Shown here piece by piece: positions 1-5,262 of a stretch of DNA of 6,395 bases. The stretch comes from Rubrobacter sp. (GTDB lineage Bacteria; Actinomycetota; Rubrobacteria; Rubrobacterales; Rubrobacteraceae). The stretch lies in contig JACDFX010000110.1 of NCBI GenBank assembly GCA_013815575.1, positions 1 through 6,395 of the forward strand, written 5' to 3'. The notes beneath the pieces are model-generated. The model saw only the letters and a list, made by a program, of their open reading frames with translations. It did no database searches and had not been told where the DNA came from. The first letter of the stretch is position 1. The number at the start of each line of letters is the position of its first letter. The translations under genes were made by a program, and so were the position numbers.

Positions 1-360
1 CTCGCCGGCGGTGCCGCCGCCAACGTCCGCGAGGCGACGGCGGGCCTGGAGGTCTTCCCGGAGAAGATGCTGGAGAACCTCGGCGCGACGAAGGGCATGC
101 TTCTCGCCGAGAACGTAACCACGGTCGCGTCGGAGAAGCTCGGGCGCCTGAAGGCCCACGACCTCGTCGAGGCCGCCTGCCGCCGGGCGCTGAAGCACGG
201 GAAGCATCTGCGCGAGGAGTTGCTGCAAGACGCCGAAATCCGCGAAGTGCTCTCCGAAGGGGAGATAGACGCGGCGCTCGACCCGGCGGGCTATCTCGGA
301 TCCGCGGGTTCGTTCGTCGACCGGGCCCTGAAACTCTACCGCGGGGAGGAACCTTCTTGA
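1..360 (+). CDS. pcaB: 3-carboxy-cis,cis-muconate cycloisomerase, C-terminal part (partial)
   Basis: The reading frame is open from base 1 and ends at TGA 358-360, so about 119 C-terminal residues are present and the start lies outside the window. PcaB belongs to the fumarase/argininosuccinate lyase superfamily and lactonises 3-carboxy-cis,cis-muconate to 4-carboxymuconolactone in the cytoplasmic protocatechuate branch of the beta-ketoadipate pathway. The visible part is the all-helical C-terminal region: 'AAANVREATAGLEVFPEKM', then 'LGATKGMLLAENV', 'KAHDLVEAACRRAL', and the PcaB-like ending 'LDPAGYLGSA...VDRAL'. The LDPA-YLG ending and the HDLVE segment resemble proteobacterial PcaB more than adenylosuccinate lyase (PurB). 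The catalytic signature loop of the superfamily is upstream and cannot be seen. The next gene is pcaC, the following step of the pathway, which strongly supports the call. PurB remains a minor alternative. Confidence 0.87.
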   Translation, partial: LAGGAAANVREATAGLEVFPEKMLENLGATKGMLLAENVTTVASEKLGRLKAHDLVEAACRRALKHGKHLREELLQDAEIREVLSEGEIDAALDPAGYLGSAGSFVDRALKLYRGEEPS

Positions 361-404
361 CCACGAACAACGGAGACGGTTACCCGACTTATCTTGGACC
401 ATCT

Positions 405-409
405 GGAGG
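405..409 (+). promoter_or_regulatory. Shine-Dalgarno site deciding the pcaC start
   Basis: GGAGG lies 4 nt before ATG 414. It favours an internal ATG over the TTG at 357, which overlaps the pcaB stop and has its own GGGGAGGA at 343-350. Both sites are usable by eye; family length and alignment favour 414. Confidence 0.5.
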
Positions 410-413
410 CAAG

Positions 414-797
414 ATGAACCCAAACGAGACCCACGACAGCGGCATGAAAGTCCGCCGCGAAGTCCTCGGCGACGAGTACGTGGACGCGGCAGTAGAAAAA
501 ACCACCCCCTTCACGGCCGACTTCCAGGACTTCATCACGCGCTACGCGTGGGGCGAGGTCTGGACGCGCCCGGGCCTCGACCGCAAGACCCGGAGCGTCA
601 TAACCCTCACCGCGCTCATGGCCCATGGCCACCACGAAGAGCTCGGCACGCACGTAGAAGGCGCCCTCCGCAACGGCCTAACCGAGGATGAGATCAAAGA
701 AGTCTTCCTGCAGGGAGCCATTTATTGCGGCGTCCCCGCCGCCAACGCCGCCTTCGCCGTAGCCCGCCGCGTCCTCGCCGGGCACCGGGAAAGATAG
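414..797 (+). CDS. pcaC: 4-carboxymuconolactone decarboxylase
   Basis: PcaC decarboxylates 4-carboxymuconolactone to beta-ketoadipate enol-lactone, the step after PcaB. It is a small, cofactor-free, all-helical cytoplasmic enzyme of the CMD/AhpD-like superfamily. From ATG 414 the product has 127 residues, typical for the family. It shows an N-terminal 'GMKVRREVLGDEYVD', then 'FQDFITRYAWGEVWTRPGLDRKTRS', 'LMAHGHHEELGTHV', and the C-terminal 'EVFLQGAIYCGVPAANAAF'. The motifs AWGEVW, RPGLDRKTRS and the Y-x-G-x-P-A-A-N-A segment are classic for PcaC; the second histidine of GHHEE is in the region associated with the active site. The longer TTG 357 start would add 19 residues and overlap the pcaB stop (TTGA), which implies translational coupling. 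The added residues look unstructured and do not match the family, so I prefer 414. The gene is the last of its operon: a stem-loop follows and the next gene has a 258-nt leader. Confidence 0.92.
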   Translation: MNPNETHDSGMKVRREVLGDEYVDAAVEKTTPFTADFQDFITRYAWGEVWTRPGLDRKTRSVITLTALMAHGHHEELGTHVEGALRNGLTEDEIKEVFLQGAIYCGVPAANAAFAVARRVLAGHRER

Positions 798-816
798 CTA
801 TCAAAGCCGTCAGCTA

Positions 817-850
817 CTGGCGATCAGCCAGAACAGGTGGCTATCGCCGG
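817..850 (+). terminator. Stem-loop after pcaC, possible terminator
   Basis: Bases 819-830 (GGCGATCAGCCA) pair with 838-848 (TGGCTATCGCC), with a single bulged C at 825 and a 7-nt loop at 831-837. Two more pairs at 817-818/849-850 (C-G and T-G) extend the stem to 13 pairs. No T tract follows (the next bases are GGGTTATTGG), so it may be a Rho-type or processing hairpin and not a classic intrinsic terminator. A 10-bp palindrome, GATAGCTATC at 793-802, overlaps the pcaC stop and could pair with the distal arm as an alternative fold. Confidence 0.4.
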
Positions 851-904
851 GGGTTATTGGGGATGTTCGTCCTCTCCGCAAGACGCTCTATAGATCCGAA
901 CGTA

Positions 905-934
905 TTGCACCGGGCGTTTCTTCGGGGTTAAGAT
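905..934 (+). promoter_or_regulatory. Weak candidate promoter for the peroxidase gene
   Basis: TTGCAC (905-910) and TAAGAT (929-934) are 18 bp apart. The -35 matches TTGACA at 3 of 6 positions and the -10 matches TATAAT at 4 of 6. Transcription would start near 941 and give a leader of about 115 nt. TATAGA at 889-894 is an alternative -10 without a visible -35. Downstream lie two short palindromes, AGACGTCT (949-956) and GGACGCGTCC (962-971), which could be protein sites or leader structure. Confidence 0.27.
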
Positions 935-990
935 ACGTCCGTTGCGAGAGACGTCTGAGAAGGACGCGTCCCTTTGGGCGCTTTGATCTC

Positions 991-1009
991 GGGAGGGAGG
1001 GTATCCGGG
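991..1009 (+). other. Canonical G-quadruplex motif in the peroxidase leader
   Basis: Four runs of GGG (991-993, 995-997, 999-1001, 1007-1009) are separated by loops of 1, 1 and 5 bases on the coding strand, 47 nt before the peroxidase ATG. It fits the standard four-run pattern with very short loops. The pattern is seen directly; whether it folds or regulates anything is inference. It overlaps a small hairpin option (CCGGG 1005-1009 with CCC 1017-1019 and GG 1021-1022). Confidence 0.6.
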
Positions 1010-1042
1010 ACACACACCCTGGTCCGCAAAGCTACCGAGTCT

Positions 1043-1047
1043 GGAGG
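1043..1047 (+). promoter_or_regulatory. Ribosome binding site of the peroxidase gene
   Basis: GGAGG lies 8 nt before ATG 1056, the ideal spacing. The ATG at 1048 is in another frame and directly abuts the site, so 1056 is the start. Confidence 0.8.
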
Positions 1048-1055
1048 ATGGGATC

Positions 1056-2636
1056 ATGCCACGTCTGTCTCACGGGACCGTTATCACGTTGGAGGACCTG
1101 CGGGAGGCCCGCGACGCTTTTGCCGAGAGTAGCGCGGACACTGCCCTGGCCTTTGCCGCCGTTCGTCCGGCCGACACGCAGGACTTTGGCTTCCTATTCC
1201 CGAGGCTCCAACAGGACCCGGAGAACCTTCTCCCCGAGGCGCGTAAGACGCGCGACGACCTCATCGCCCTCGGCCGGACCGTGCGCGACAGCGGCGGGCG
1301 TGCCGGCGGCGGGAACTCTGACATCCCCGCGGCCTACACGTACTTCGGCCAGTTCGTAGACCACGACGTAACGCTTGAGACCGTCTCCGCGACCCTCCCC
1401 GAATTGCTCGACCCCGACCTCTCCCCGCTCCGGCGGGAGGACATAAAGGCCAACATTCGCAACGCCCGCACCGCGACCCTCGAGCTGGACAGCGTTTACG
1501 GCCTGCCCGCTCCGCGGACCGGCAGCAAGATGAGAGTCGGGCGCGTCACGGAGCTTGGCGCCTCAGACAAACCGCTGCTTCGCCCGCCGGGCAAGGGGGA
1601 CGCGAACGACCTGCCCAGGGAACCCCGCGGTGAAGACCCCCAGCACGACCGGGCGGCCCTGATCGGGGACCCCCGCAACGACGAGAACACCATCGTCGCG
1701 CAACTGCACCTCGCCTTTTTGCTCGCCCACAACAGGCTGGTGGACGGGGGCGAGGACTTCAGGGGCGCCAGGAGAACGCTGCGCCGGCACTACCAACACG
1801 TCGTCCTCCACGACTTCTTGAAGCGCATTGCAGACCCGCAAATAGTTGACGAAACCATCGAGCGTAACCGGGTCTACGACCCGGACGACGACCGCTTCTT
1901 CCTGCCCCTTGAGTTCTCGGTGGCCGCCTATCGCTTCGGACACAGCATGGTCCGGGCCGACTACGACTTCAACCTGAACTTTAACGGGAGCGGCGAGCCC
2001 GGGACGACGCCGGCGACGCTCGGCCTCCTGTTCACCTTCTCGGCCCTCAGCGGGCAACTCGGCGAGTTCGACACGCTGCCGGAGAACTGGATCATCGAGT
2101 GGGAGAACTTCCTCGACGCGGGCGCCCCTTTCAACAGGACCCGCCGCATAGACACGAAGCTGGTCGAGCCGCTCTTCGAGCTCCCGGACCTTCGCGGGCG
2201 CATCCTACCCGGCGACCGCGCCAGGCTCGCCGTCCGCAACCTCCTGCGCGGCTACCTGCTGCGCCTGCCCACGGGCCAGGCCGTCGCCCGCGCGCTGCGC
2301 GAGGAGCTCTCCGGCGTTCGCGACGTGCCCGTGCTCACGCAGCAGCAGGTCCTGGCCGGCGCGGCGAGTGAGGAGCAGTCCCAGGTCCTTCAGGGGGCCG
2401 GTTTCCTTGGGCGCACGCCGCTCTGGTACTACGTCCTGGCCGAAGCTGCGGCCCTCACCGGCGGCGAACGCCTCGGGCCGGTCGGAAGCACGATCCTCGC
2501 GGAGGTCTTTGTCGGCCTCGTCAGGCGCAGCGAGAACTCGATCCTGCGCTCGGAGAACTGGGAGCCCACACTACCGGCCGCCCAGCCCGGCAAGTTCACC
2601 CTCGCGGACCTCCTCAGGTTCGCCCGGGTACTGTAG
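1056..2636 (+). CDS. Animal-type haem peroxidase, cytosolic, 526 aa
   Basis: This is a member of the animal haem peroxidase superfamily (the myeloperoxidase/cyclooxygenase fold), which reduces H2O2 to oxidise halides or organic donors. By comparison with myeloperoxidase (MPO), the catalytic set is complete. 'YFGQFVDHDV' (96-105) supplies distal Q99, D102 and H103. 'GDPRNDENTIVAQ' (204-216) supplies catalytic R207 and E210. 'LAHNRL' (223-228) is the conserved helix. 'YRFGHSMVR' (292-300) supplies proximal H296, and N395 in 'AVRNLLRG' is the likely partner of that histidine. D102 and E210 match the two residues that bind haem through ester links in MPO; the MPO methionine that forms the sulfonium link is N211 here. 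'TPLWYYVLAEA' (454-464) and 'GPVGSTILAEVFVGLV' (474-489) are typical of the bacterial branch. No signal peptide or membrane segment is visible. The physiological substrate cannot be read from the sequence. A MerR regulator and an efflux pump follow on the same strand. Confidence 0.93.
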   Translation: MPRLSHGTVITLEDLREARDAFAESSADTALAFAAVRPADTQDFGFLFPRLQQDPENLLPEARKTRDDLIALGRTVRDSGGRAGGGNSDIPAAYTYFGQFVDHDVTLETVSATLPELLDPDLSPLRREDIKANIRNARTATLELDSVYGLPAPRTGSKMRVGRVTELGASDKPLLRPPGKGDANDLPREPRGEDPQHDRAALIGDPRNDENTIVAQLHLAFLLAHNRLVDGGEDFRGARRTLRRHYQHVVLHDFLKRIADPQIVDETIERNRVYDPDDDRFFLPLEFSVAAYRFGHSMVRADYDFNLNFNGSGEPGTTPATLGLLFTFSALSGQLGEFDTLPENWIIEWENFLDAGAPFNRTRRIDTKLVEPLFELPDLRGRILPGDRARLAVRNLLRGYLLRLPTGQAVARALREELSGVRDVPVLTQQQVLAGAASEEQSQVLQGAGFLGRTPLWYYVLAEAAALTGGERLGPVGSTILAEVFVGLVRRSENSILRSENWEPTLPAAQPGKFTLADLLRFARVL

Positions 2637-2674
2637 ATAAAGAGGAGGGACCCCGGAGGCCCCGGGCACCCGGA

Positions 2675-2703
2675 TTGACTCCGTTGGGGACGGGGGTTAG
2701 CCT
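2675..2703 (+). promoter_or_regulatory. Candidate promoter for the merR gene
   Basis: TTGACT (2675-2680, 5 of 6 matches) and TAGCCT (2698-2703, fits TANNNT) are 17 bp apart. The start would fall near 2710, about 27 nt before the TTG start. No long dyad sits in the spacer, so MerR-type autoregulation here is not evident. The rest of the 100-nt gap after the peroxidase holds only a weak 5-bp hairpin (CCCGG 2652-2656 with CCGGG 2662-2666). Confidence 0.45.
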
Positions 2704-2736
2704 GACGGCGCCCGGAAGCGCGGAAAGGCTGGTCGG

Positions 2737-3162
2737 TTGCAGGAGCCGGAGGAACTCTCCCGGATAGGCGGGGTCGCGGAGCGCCTGGGCGTTAGCACGC
2801 GCACGATCAAGTACTACGAGGAGCTCGGCCTCGTCTCCCCGAAGAACCGCTCCCCCGGCGGCTTCCGCCTCTATAACGCCCCGGATGTCGAACGCCTGCA
2901 ACGCATCCTGCGCCTGAAAGGCATGGGCTTCTCCCTCGCCGCCGTCCGGGAGTTCCTCTCCGTCCGCGACGCCGCCCGGGAGGCAACCCGCGAGAGGGTC
3001 CTGGCCGAGACGGCCGAGCACCTCAGGGAACGGGAGCGCGAGGTGGCCGAACGCATCGCCAAGACCCGCGAAGACCTGAAGAGTGCCGAAGCCCTGCGCG
3101 AAGAACTCATCCGCGACATCTCCCTCTGCGAGTCCCGGATGCGCGAGCTCAAGGGAGCCTGA
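2737..3162 (+). CDS. MerR-family transcriptional regulator
   Basis: A 141-residue MerR-type regulator. The N-terminal winged helix-turn-helix is clear: 'IGGVAERLGVSTRTIKYYEE' (10-29), 'GLVSPKNRSPGGFRLYNAPD' (31-50) with the wing at RLY, and 'VERLQRILRLKGMGFSLAAV' (51-70). Residues about 85-126 are a charged heptad-like helix (many E/R/A/L), the antiparallel coiled coil that dimerises the family. The C-terminal tail is very short and has a single cysteine (C131), so there is no thiolate metal site as in MerR, CueR or ZntR, no SoxR iron-sulfur cluster and no large drug-binding domain as in BmrR or TipA. The effector is therefore unknown. The start is TTG 2737 with AAGG at 2725-2728, 8 nt upstream. 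MerR proteins usually untwist long-spacer promoters from a site between -35 and -10; the dyad before the downstream MFS gene is the obvious candidate target. Confidence 0.92.
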   Translation: MQEPEELSRIGGVAERLGVSTRTIKYYEELGLVSPKNRSPGGFRLYNAPDVERLQRILRLKGMGFSLAAVREFLSVRDAAREATRERVLAETAEHLREREREVAERIAKTREDLKSAEALREELIRDISLCESRMRELKGA

Positions 3163-3185
3163 CCCAACCACCAAGACAGGTGAAT

Positions 3186-3202
3186 ACCTTAACGACCTCA
3201 AC
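3186..3202 (+). repeat. Direct repeat ACCTYAAC upstream of the pump gene
   Basis: ACCTTAAC (3186-3193) and ACCTCAAC (3195-3202) repeat with a 9-bp period and one mismatch. The first copy overlaps a small dyad, AGGT-GAAT-ACCT (3178-3189). The ACCTCAA core looks like a half-site of some MerR-family operators, but no properly spaced inverted partner is present, so this is only a candidate regulator site. Confidence 0.4.
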
Positions 3203-3231
3203 TAGACTCGTACGTTCACGTACGGTATGTT
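3203..3231 (+). promoter_or_regulatory. Promoter-operator candidate: 16-bp dyad between -35 and -10
   Basis: CGTACGT (3209-3215), TC, ACGTACG (3218-3224) is a perfect 16-bp inverted repeat. It is bracketed by TAGACT (3203-3208, 4 of 6 to TTGACA) and TATGTT (3226-3231, 4 of 6 to TATAAT), spacer 17 bp. This is the geometry of a repressor or MerR-type activator site inside a promoter. If the -10 is right, transcription starts near 3238, which would exclude ATG 3227 and make ATG 3242 the start on a nearly leaderless mRNA. The dyad is certain; its function is inferred. Confidence 0.5.
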
Positions 3232-4570
3232 TATTCAAAGGATGAAGTTACACGAGCGGTTTCGGGGCGCGGGCGTTGCGGCGCGCGCGAGGTTCCGGCG
3301 GACGGAAAAAGAAGAGGAGTCAGGCGCCCGTCTCTCGGAGGAGGGGACGTCGTCCTTTCTGGCGCTGCTCGTCTCGCAGCTCTTGGGGACGACGGCGTTT
3401 ATGTTCGTGGTGCCGTTCATGCCGCTGTACGTGCAGGCGCTGGGGGTCGAGGACGTGGGGCACGCGGCGGCCTGGGCCGGGGTCATAAACGGGGCGTCCG
3501 GGGCGACGATGGCGTTGGTGGCGCCGTTGTGGGGGAAGTTGTCAGACCGGATGGGGCGCAAGCTCATGCTGCTGCGGGCGACGATTGCCGCCGTGGTGGT
3601 CGTGGGTTCGATGGCCTTCGTCACGGGGCCCTGGCAGTTGCTCGTGTTGAGGCTGTTGCAGGGAACGTTGACCGGCACCGTGCCGGCGGCGACCTCGCTC
3701 GTTGCGGCGACGGCGCCGGCCGAGAAGGCCGGGTGGAGGCTCGGGGCGCTCCAGACCGTGATCTTCGTGGCGGCTGGCGTGGGGCCCGCGCTTGGTGGGA
3801 TCAGCGCCGACTCGGCGGGCCTTCGAACCTCGTTCTTCGTGGCCTCCGCGCTGCTCGCGGTCTCCACCGTGATCATCCTGTTCGGCGTAAGGGAGAACAA
3901 GCCGGGTGTGGAAGAGAGGGAAGAGGCCGAAAGTGATACTGGATCAGGGCGTTCCCCGCTCCCTTACCGGTTGCTCCTGCCGGGGCTACTCACCCTGTTC
4001 GCGGTACACGTGGCGATTACGAGCGCCGCGGTCGCGTTGCCCGGGTTCGTTAGCACGCTCGCGGGGGCTGCGGATAGGGTTGCGAGCCAGGCGGGTTGGA
4101 TCATCGGTACCGGCGCCCTCGTTGCCTCGCTCGGCTCCCTGCTCGGCGGGCGCCTCGCCGCCCGCTTCGGCGCCCGCCGCGTCATGGTCGTGTCGCTGGC
4201 CCTGGCCGGCCTCGCCGCGCTCCCGCAAGCCCTCTCCGAGAGCGTCCCCCAACTCTGGGCCCTTCGCCTCCTCACCAGCCTCTTTATAGGCTGCGCCATA
4301 CCCGTGGCCAACCTCGCCATAAGGTCCGCCGCCCCAGCCGGACGCCAGGGAGAGGCCTTCGGTGTCGCCTCCTCGGCCACCTCCGCCGGCTTCGCCCTCG
4401 GTCCCCTTGGCGGAGGCCTGCTCGCCGCCTCTCTAGGCTTCTGGTCCGCCTTCCTCGTCCCCGGCATCCTCCTGCTGGCCCTTGCCATAGCCTTCGTCGT
4501 GGCCTACGCCCCGCGATCTGGAAGGGCCACCGCTGCCTTGAAAGCGATCATCGCCGGAATTACGAGGTAG
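3227..4570 (+). CDS. MFS multidrug efflux transporter, DHA1/MdtG-like
   Basis: A 447-residue major facilitator with about 12 hydrophobic helices, six in each half, split by an acidic cytoplasmic loop (222-248). Motif A, 'GKLSDRMGRK' (103-112), follows helix 2, and a relic copy, 'GGRLAARFGARR' (307-318), lies in the second half. Motif C, 'GVGPALGG' (184-191) in helix 5, marks proton-drug antiporters of the DHA1 group. The stretch 'PLWGKLSDRMGRKLMLLRA' and 'GWRLGAL' are close to E. coli MdtG as I remember it. It should export small hydrophobic compounds across the inner membrane in exchange for protons; the substrate is unknown. The start is unsure: ATG 3227 has no Shine-Dalgarno, and ATG 3242 directly follows AAAGG. 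The N-terminal 40 residues are basic and polar before helix 1. Codons end mainly in G up to about 4100 and mainly in C afterwards. MerR lies 64 bp upstream on the same strand. Confidence 0.92.
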   Translation: MFIQRMKLHERFRGAGVAARARFRRTEKEEESGARLSEEGTSSFLALLVSQLLGTTAFMFVVPFMPLYVQALGVEDVGHAAAWAGVINGASGATMALVAPLWGKLSDRMGRKLMLLRATIAAVVVVGSMAFVTGPWQLLVLRLLQGTLTGTVPAATSLVAATAPAEKAGWRLGALQTVIFVAAGVGPALGGISADSAGLRTSFFVASALLAVSTVIILFGVRENKPGVEEREEAESDTGSGRSPLPYRLLLPGLLTLFAVHVAITSAAVALPGFVSTLAGAADRVASQAGWIIGTGALVASLGSLLGGRLAARFGARRVMVVSLALAGLAALPQALSESVPQLWALRLLTSLFIGCAIPVANLAIRSAAPAGRQGEAFGVASSATSAGFALGPLGGGLLAASLGFWSAFLVPGILLLALAIAFVVAYAPRSGRATAALKAIIAGITR

Positions 4571-4591
4571 GAACAAAGTTCCAGGCAACAG

Positions 4592-4630
4592 CTCTACTCC
4601 GGTGGCGCGAAACCTGATTCCCGGAGAGAG
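4592..4630 (+). terminator. Stem-loop after the MFS gene
   Basis: CTCT-A-CTCCGG (4592-4602) pairs with CCGGAGAGAG (4621-4630): ten pairs, one bulged A at 4596, and an 18-nt loop. It begins 21 nt after the MFS stop. No T tract follows, so its role in ending the MFS transcript is plausible but not secure. A smaller hairpin, GGAAC-AAA-GTTCC (4570-4582), overlaps the stop codon. Confidence 0.4.
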
Positions 4631-4643
4631 ACCAAAAGGCGAA

Positions 4644-4669
4644 GGGGCCGGGGAAAAAGCCCCGACCCC
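4644..4669 (-). terminator. GC-rich terminator hairpin, probably of the NlpC/P60 gene
   Basis: GGGG-C-CGGGG (4644-4653) pairs with CCCCG-A-CCCC (4660-4669): nine G-C pairs with one C/A mismatch around a 6-nt A-rich loop. On the minus strand the stem is followed by TTCGCCTTTTGG, a weak T-rich tail, so it best serves the minus-strand gene ending at 4710. Between that stop and this hairpin lies a nested dyad, TCAGGC (4671-4676)/GCCTGA (4699-4704) enclosing CAGG/CCTG (4683-4686/4693-4696). Confidence 0.6.
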
Positions 4670-4709
4670 CTCAGGCAAGCTACAGGCCAAGACCTGAAGC
4701 CTGAAACCT

Positions 4710-5135
4710 CTAGACCACATCCACCGCGCCGACGTAGCCGGGGACCTGCGAGATCGGGGTCTCGGTTATGGTCCCGTAGTAGGTCGAGGCGTGGATTACG
4801 GTGCCGTAGCCGGTGGCGATGCCGACGTGCGAGATGCCGTAGCCGGCCTCGTCGAAGAAGACGAGGTCGCCGGCCGCACCCGCGGAGGGTACGCCGTAAC
4901 CGTACTGGGCAGCCGGGTCGTCTGGCAGCGACACGCCGAGGTTGGCGTAGACGGCCGAGGTAAAGCCGGAGCAGTCCAGGCCGCCGGCCCCGTAAGGAGT
5001 ACCGATGTAGGACTGCGCCTCGGCCACGGCCGCCTCGCCCGAGATCGTCTGCGCGGACGCCTCGGAAGGCGAGTACGCGACTATCACCGCCGACAACACG
5101 GCGCACGAGAACAGGGCAACAACAAACTTCCGCAA
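4710..5135 (-). CDS. Secreted NlpC/P60-family cysteine peptidase, single domain
   Basis: A 141-residue protein with a signal peptide: RK, hydrophobic core 'FVVALFSCAVLSAVIVAY' (4-21), then likely cleavage after ASA (residue 28). Allowing for that, it is almost nothing but an NlpC/P60 (C40) domain. These enzymes cut gamma-D-glutamyl-diamino-acid bonds in peptidoglycan stem peptides outside the membrane. The catalytic cysteine is C55 in 'GGLDCSGFTSAVY', the histidine is H103 in 'ISHVGIATG', and the third polar residue is H115 in 'TVIHAS'. 'GDLVFF' (89-94) is the usual strand before the histidine. No SH3, LysM or other wall-binding domain is present, so targeting is unexplained. C11 sits in the signal core without a lipobox, so it is probably not a lipoprotein. 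The start is TTG at 5135 with GGAGG at 5145-5149. It converges with the MFS gene and diverges from the deacetylase gene. Confidence 0.93.
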   Translation of the reverse strand: MRKFVVALFSCAVLSAVIVAYSPSEASAQTISGEAAVAEAQSYIGTPYGAGGLDCSGFTSAVYANLGVSLPDDPAAQYGYGVPSAGAAGDLVFFDEAGYGISHVGIATGYGTVIHASTYYGTITETPISQVPGYVGAVDVV

Positions 5136-5143
5136 GGAGATCC

Positions 5144-5149
5144 CCCTCC
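5144..5149 (-). promoter_or_regulatory. Ribosome binding site of the NlpC/P60 gene
   Basis: On the minus strand GGAGGG (5149 down to 5144), inside a GGAGGGGG run, lies about 8-9 nt before the TTG codon 5135-5133. It supports this non-ATG start, which places the two basic residues directly before the hydrophobic signal core. Confidence 0.7.
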
Positions 5150-5189
5150 AATATTCTTGCTTGCAACTACTTGCTACTTCAAGGTAGGG

Positions 5190-5217
5190 ATGCTACCAGG
5201 GATCTGCTGGGCGTCAA
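5190..5217 (-). promoter_or_regulatory. Promoter of the NlpC/P60 gene with A-tract upstream
   Basis: Read on the minus strand, TTGACG (5217-5212, 5 of 6) and TAGCAT (5195-5190, 4 of 6) are 16 bp apart. Just upstream on the same strand is AAAAAAA (5229-5223), which could act as an UP-like element. Transcription would start near 5183, giving a leader of about 48 nt with three GCAAG copies. A dyad, GGTAG (5183-5187)/CTACC (5193-5197), covers the -10 and could be an operator. Confidence 0.6.
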
Positions 5218-5262
5218 GGAACTTTTTTTGAGAAGGGAGAGCCGGGCGTTTTCGGGGCGGCC

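Noticed and set aside
854..1057. A 67-codon minus-strand frame in the gene-free leader upstream of the peroxidase
   Set aside because: It would start inside the ribosome-binding region of the peroxidase gene, no good Shine-Dalgarno was noted for it, and the peptide is unrecognisable.
2737..3162. A metal- or redox-sensing MerR subtype
   Set aside because: Only one cysteine is present, so there is no paired thiolate site and no SoxR-like cluster.
2614..3201. A 195-codon minus-strand frame across merR, and a 221-codon minus-strand frame (3235-3900) across the MFS gene
   Set aside because: Both lie antisense to genes with clear domains and have low-complexity composition typical of shadow frames.
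4594..5166. A 190-codon minus-strand frame overlapping the NlpC/P60 gene in another frame
   Set aside because: It is an arginine-rich shadow with no motif; the other frame has the signal peptide and the catalytic triad.
5223..5229. Seven T in a row on the plus strand as an intrinsic terminator tail
   Set aside because: No plus-strand gene ends nearby and no adequate stem precedes it; it is better read as an A tract upstream of the minus-strand promoter.
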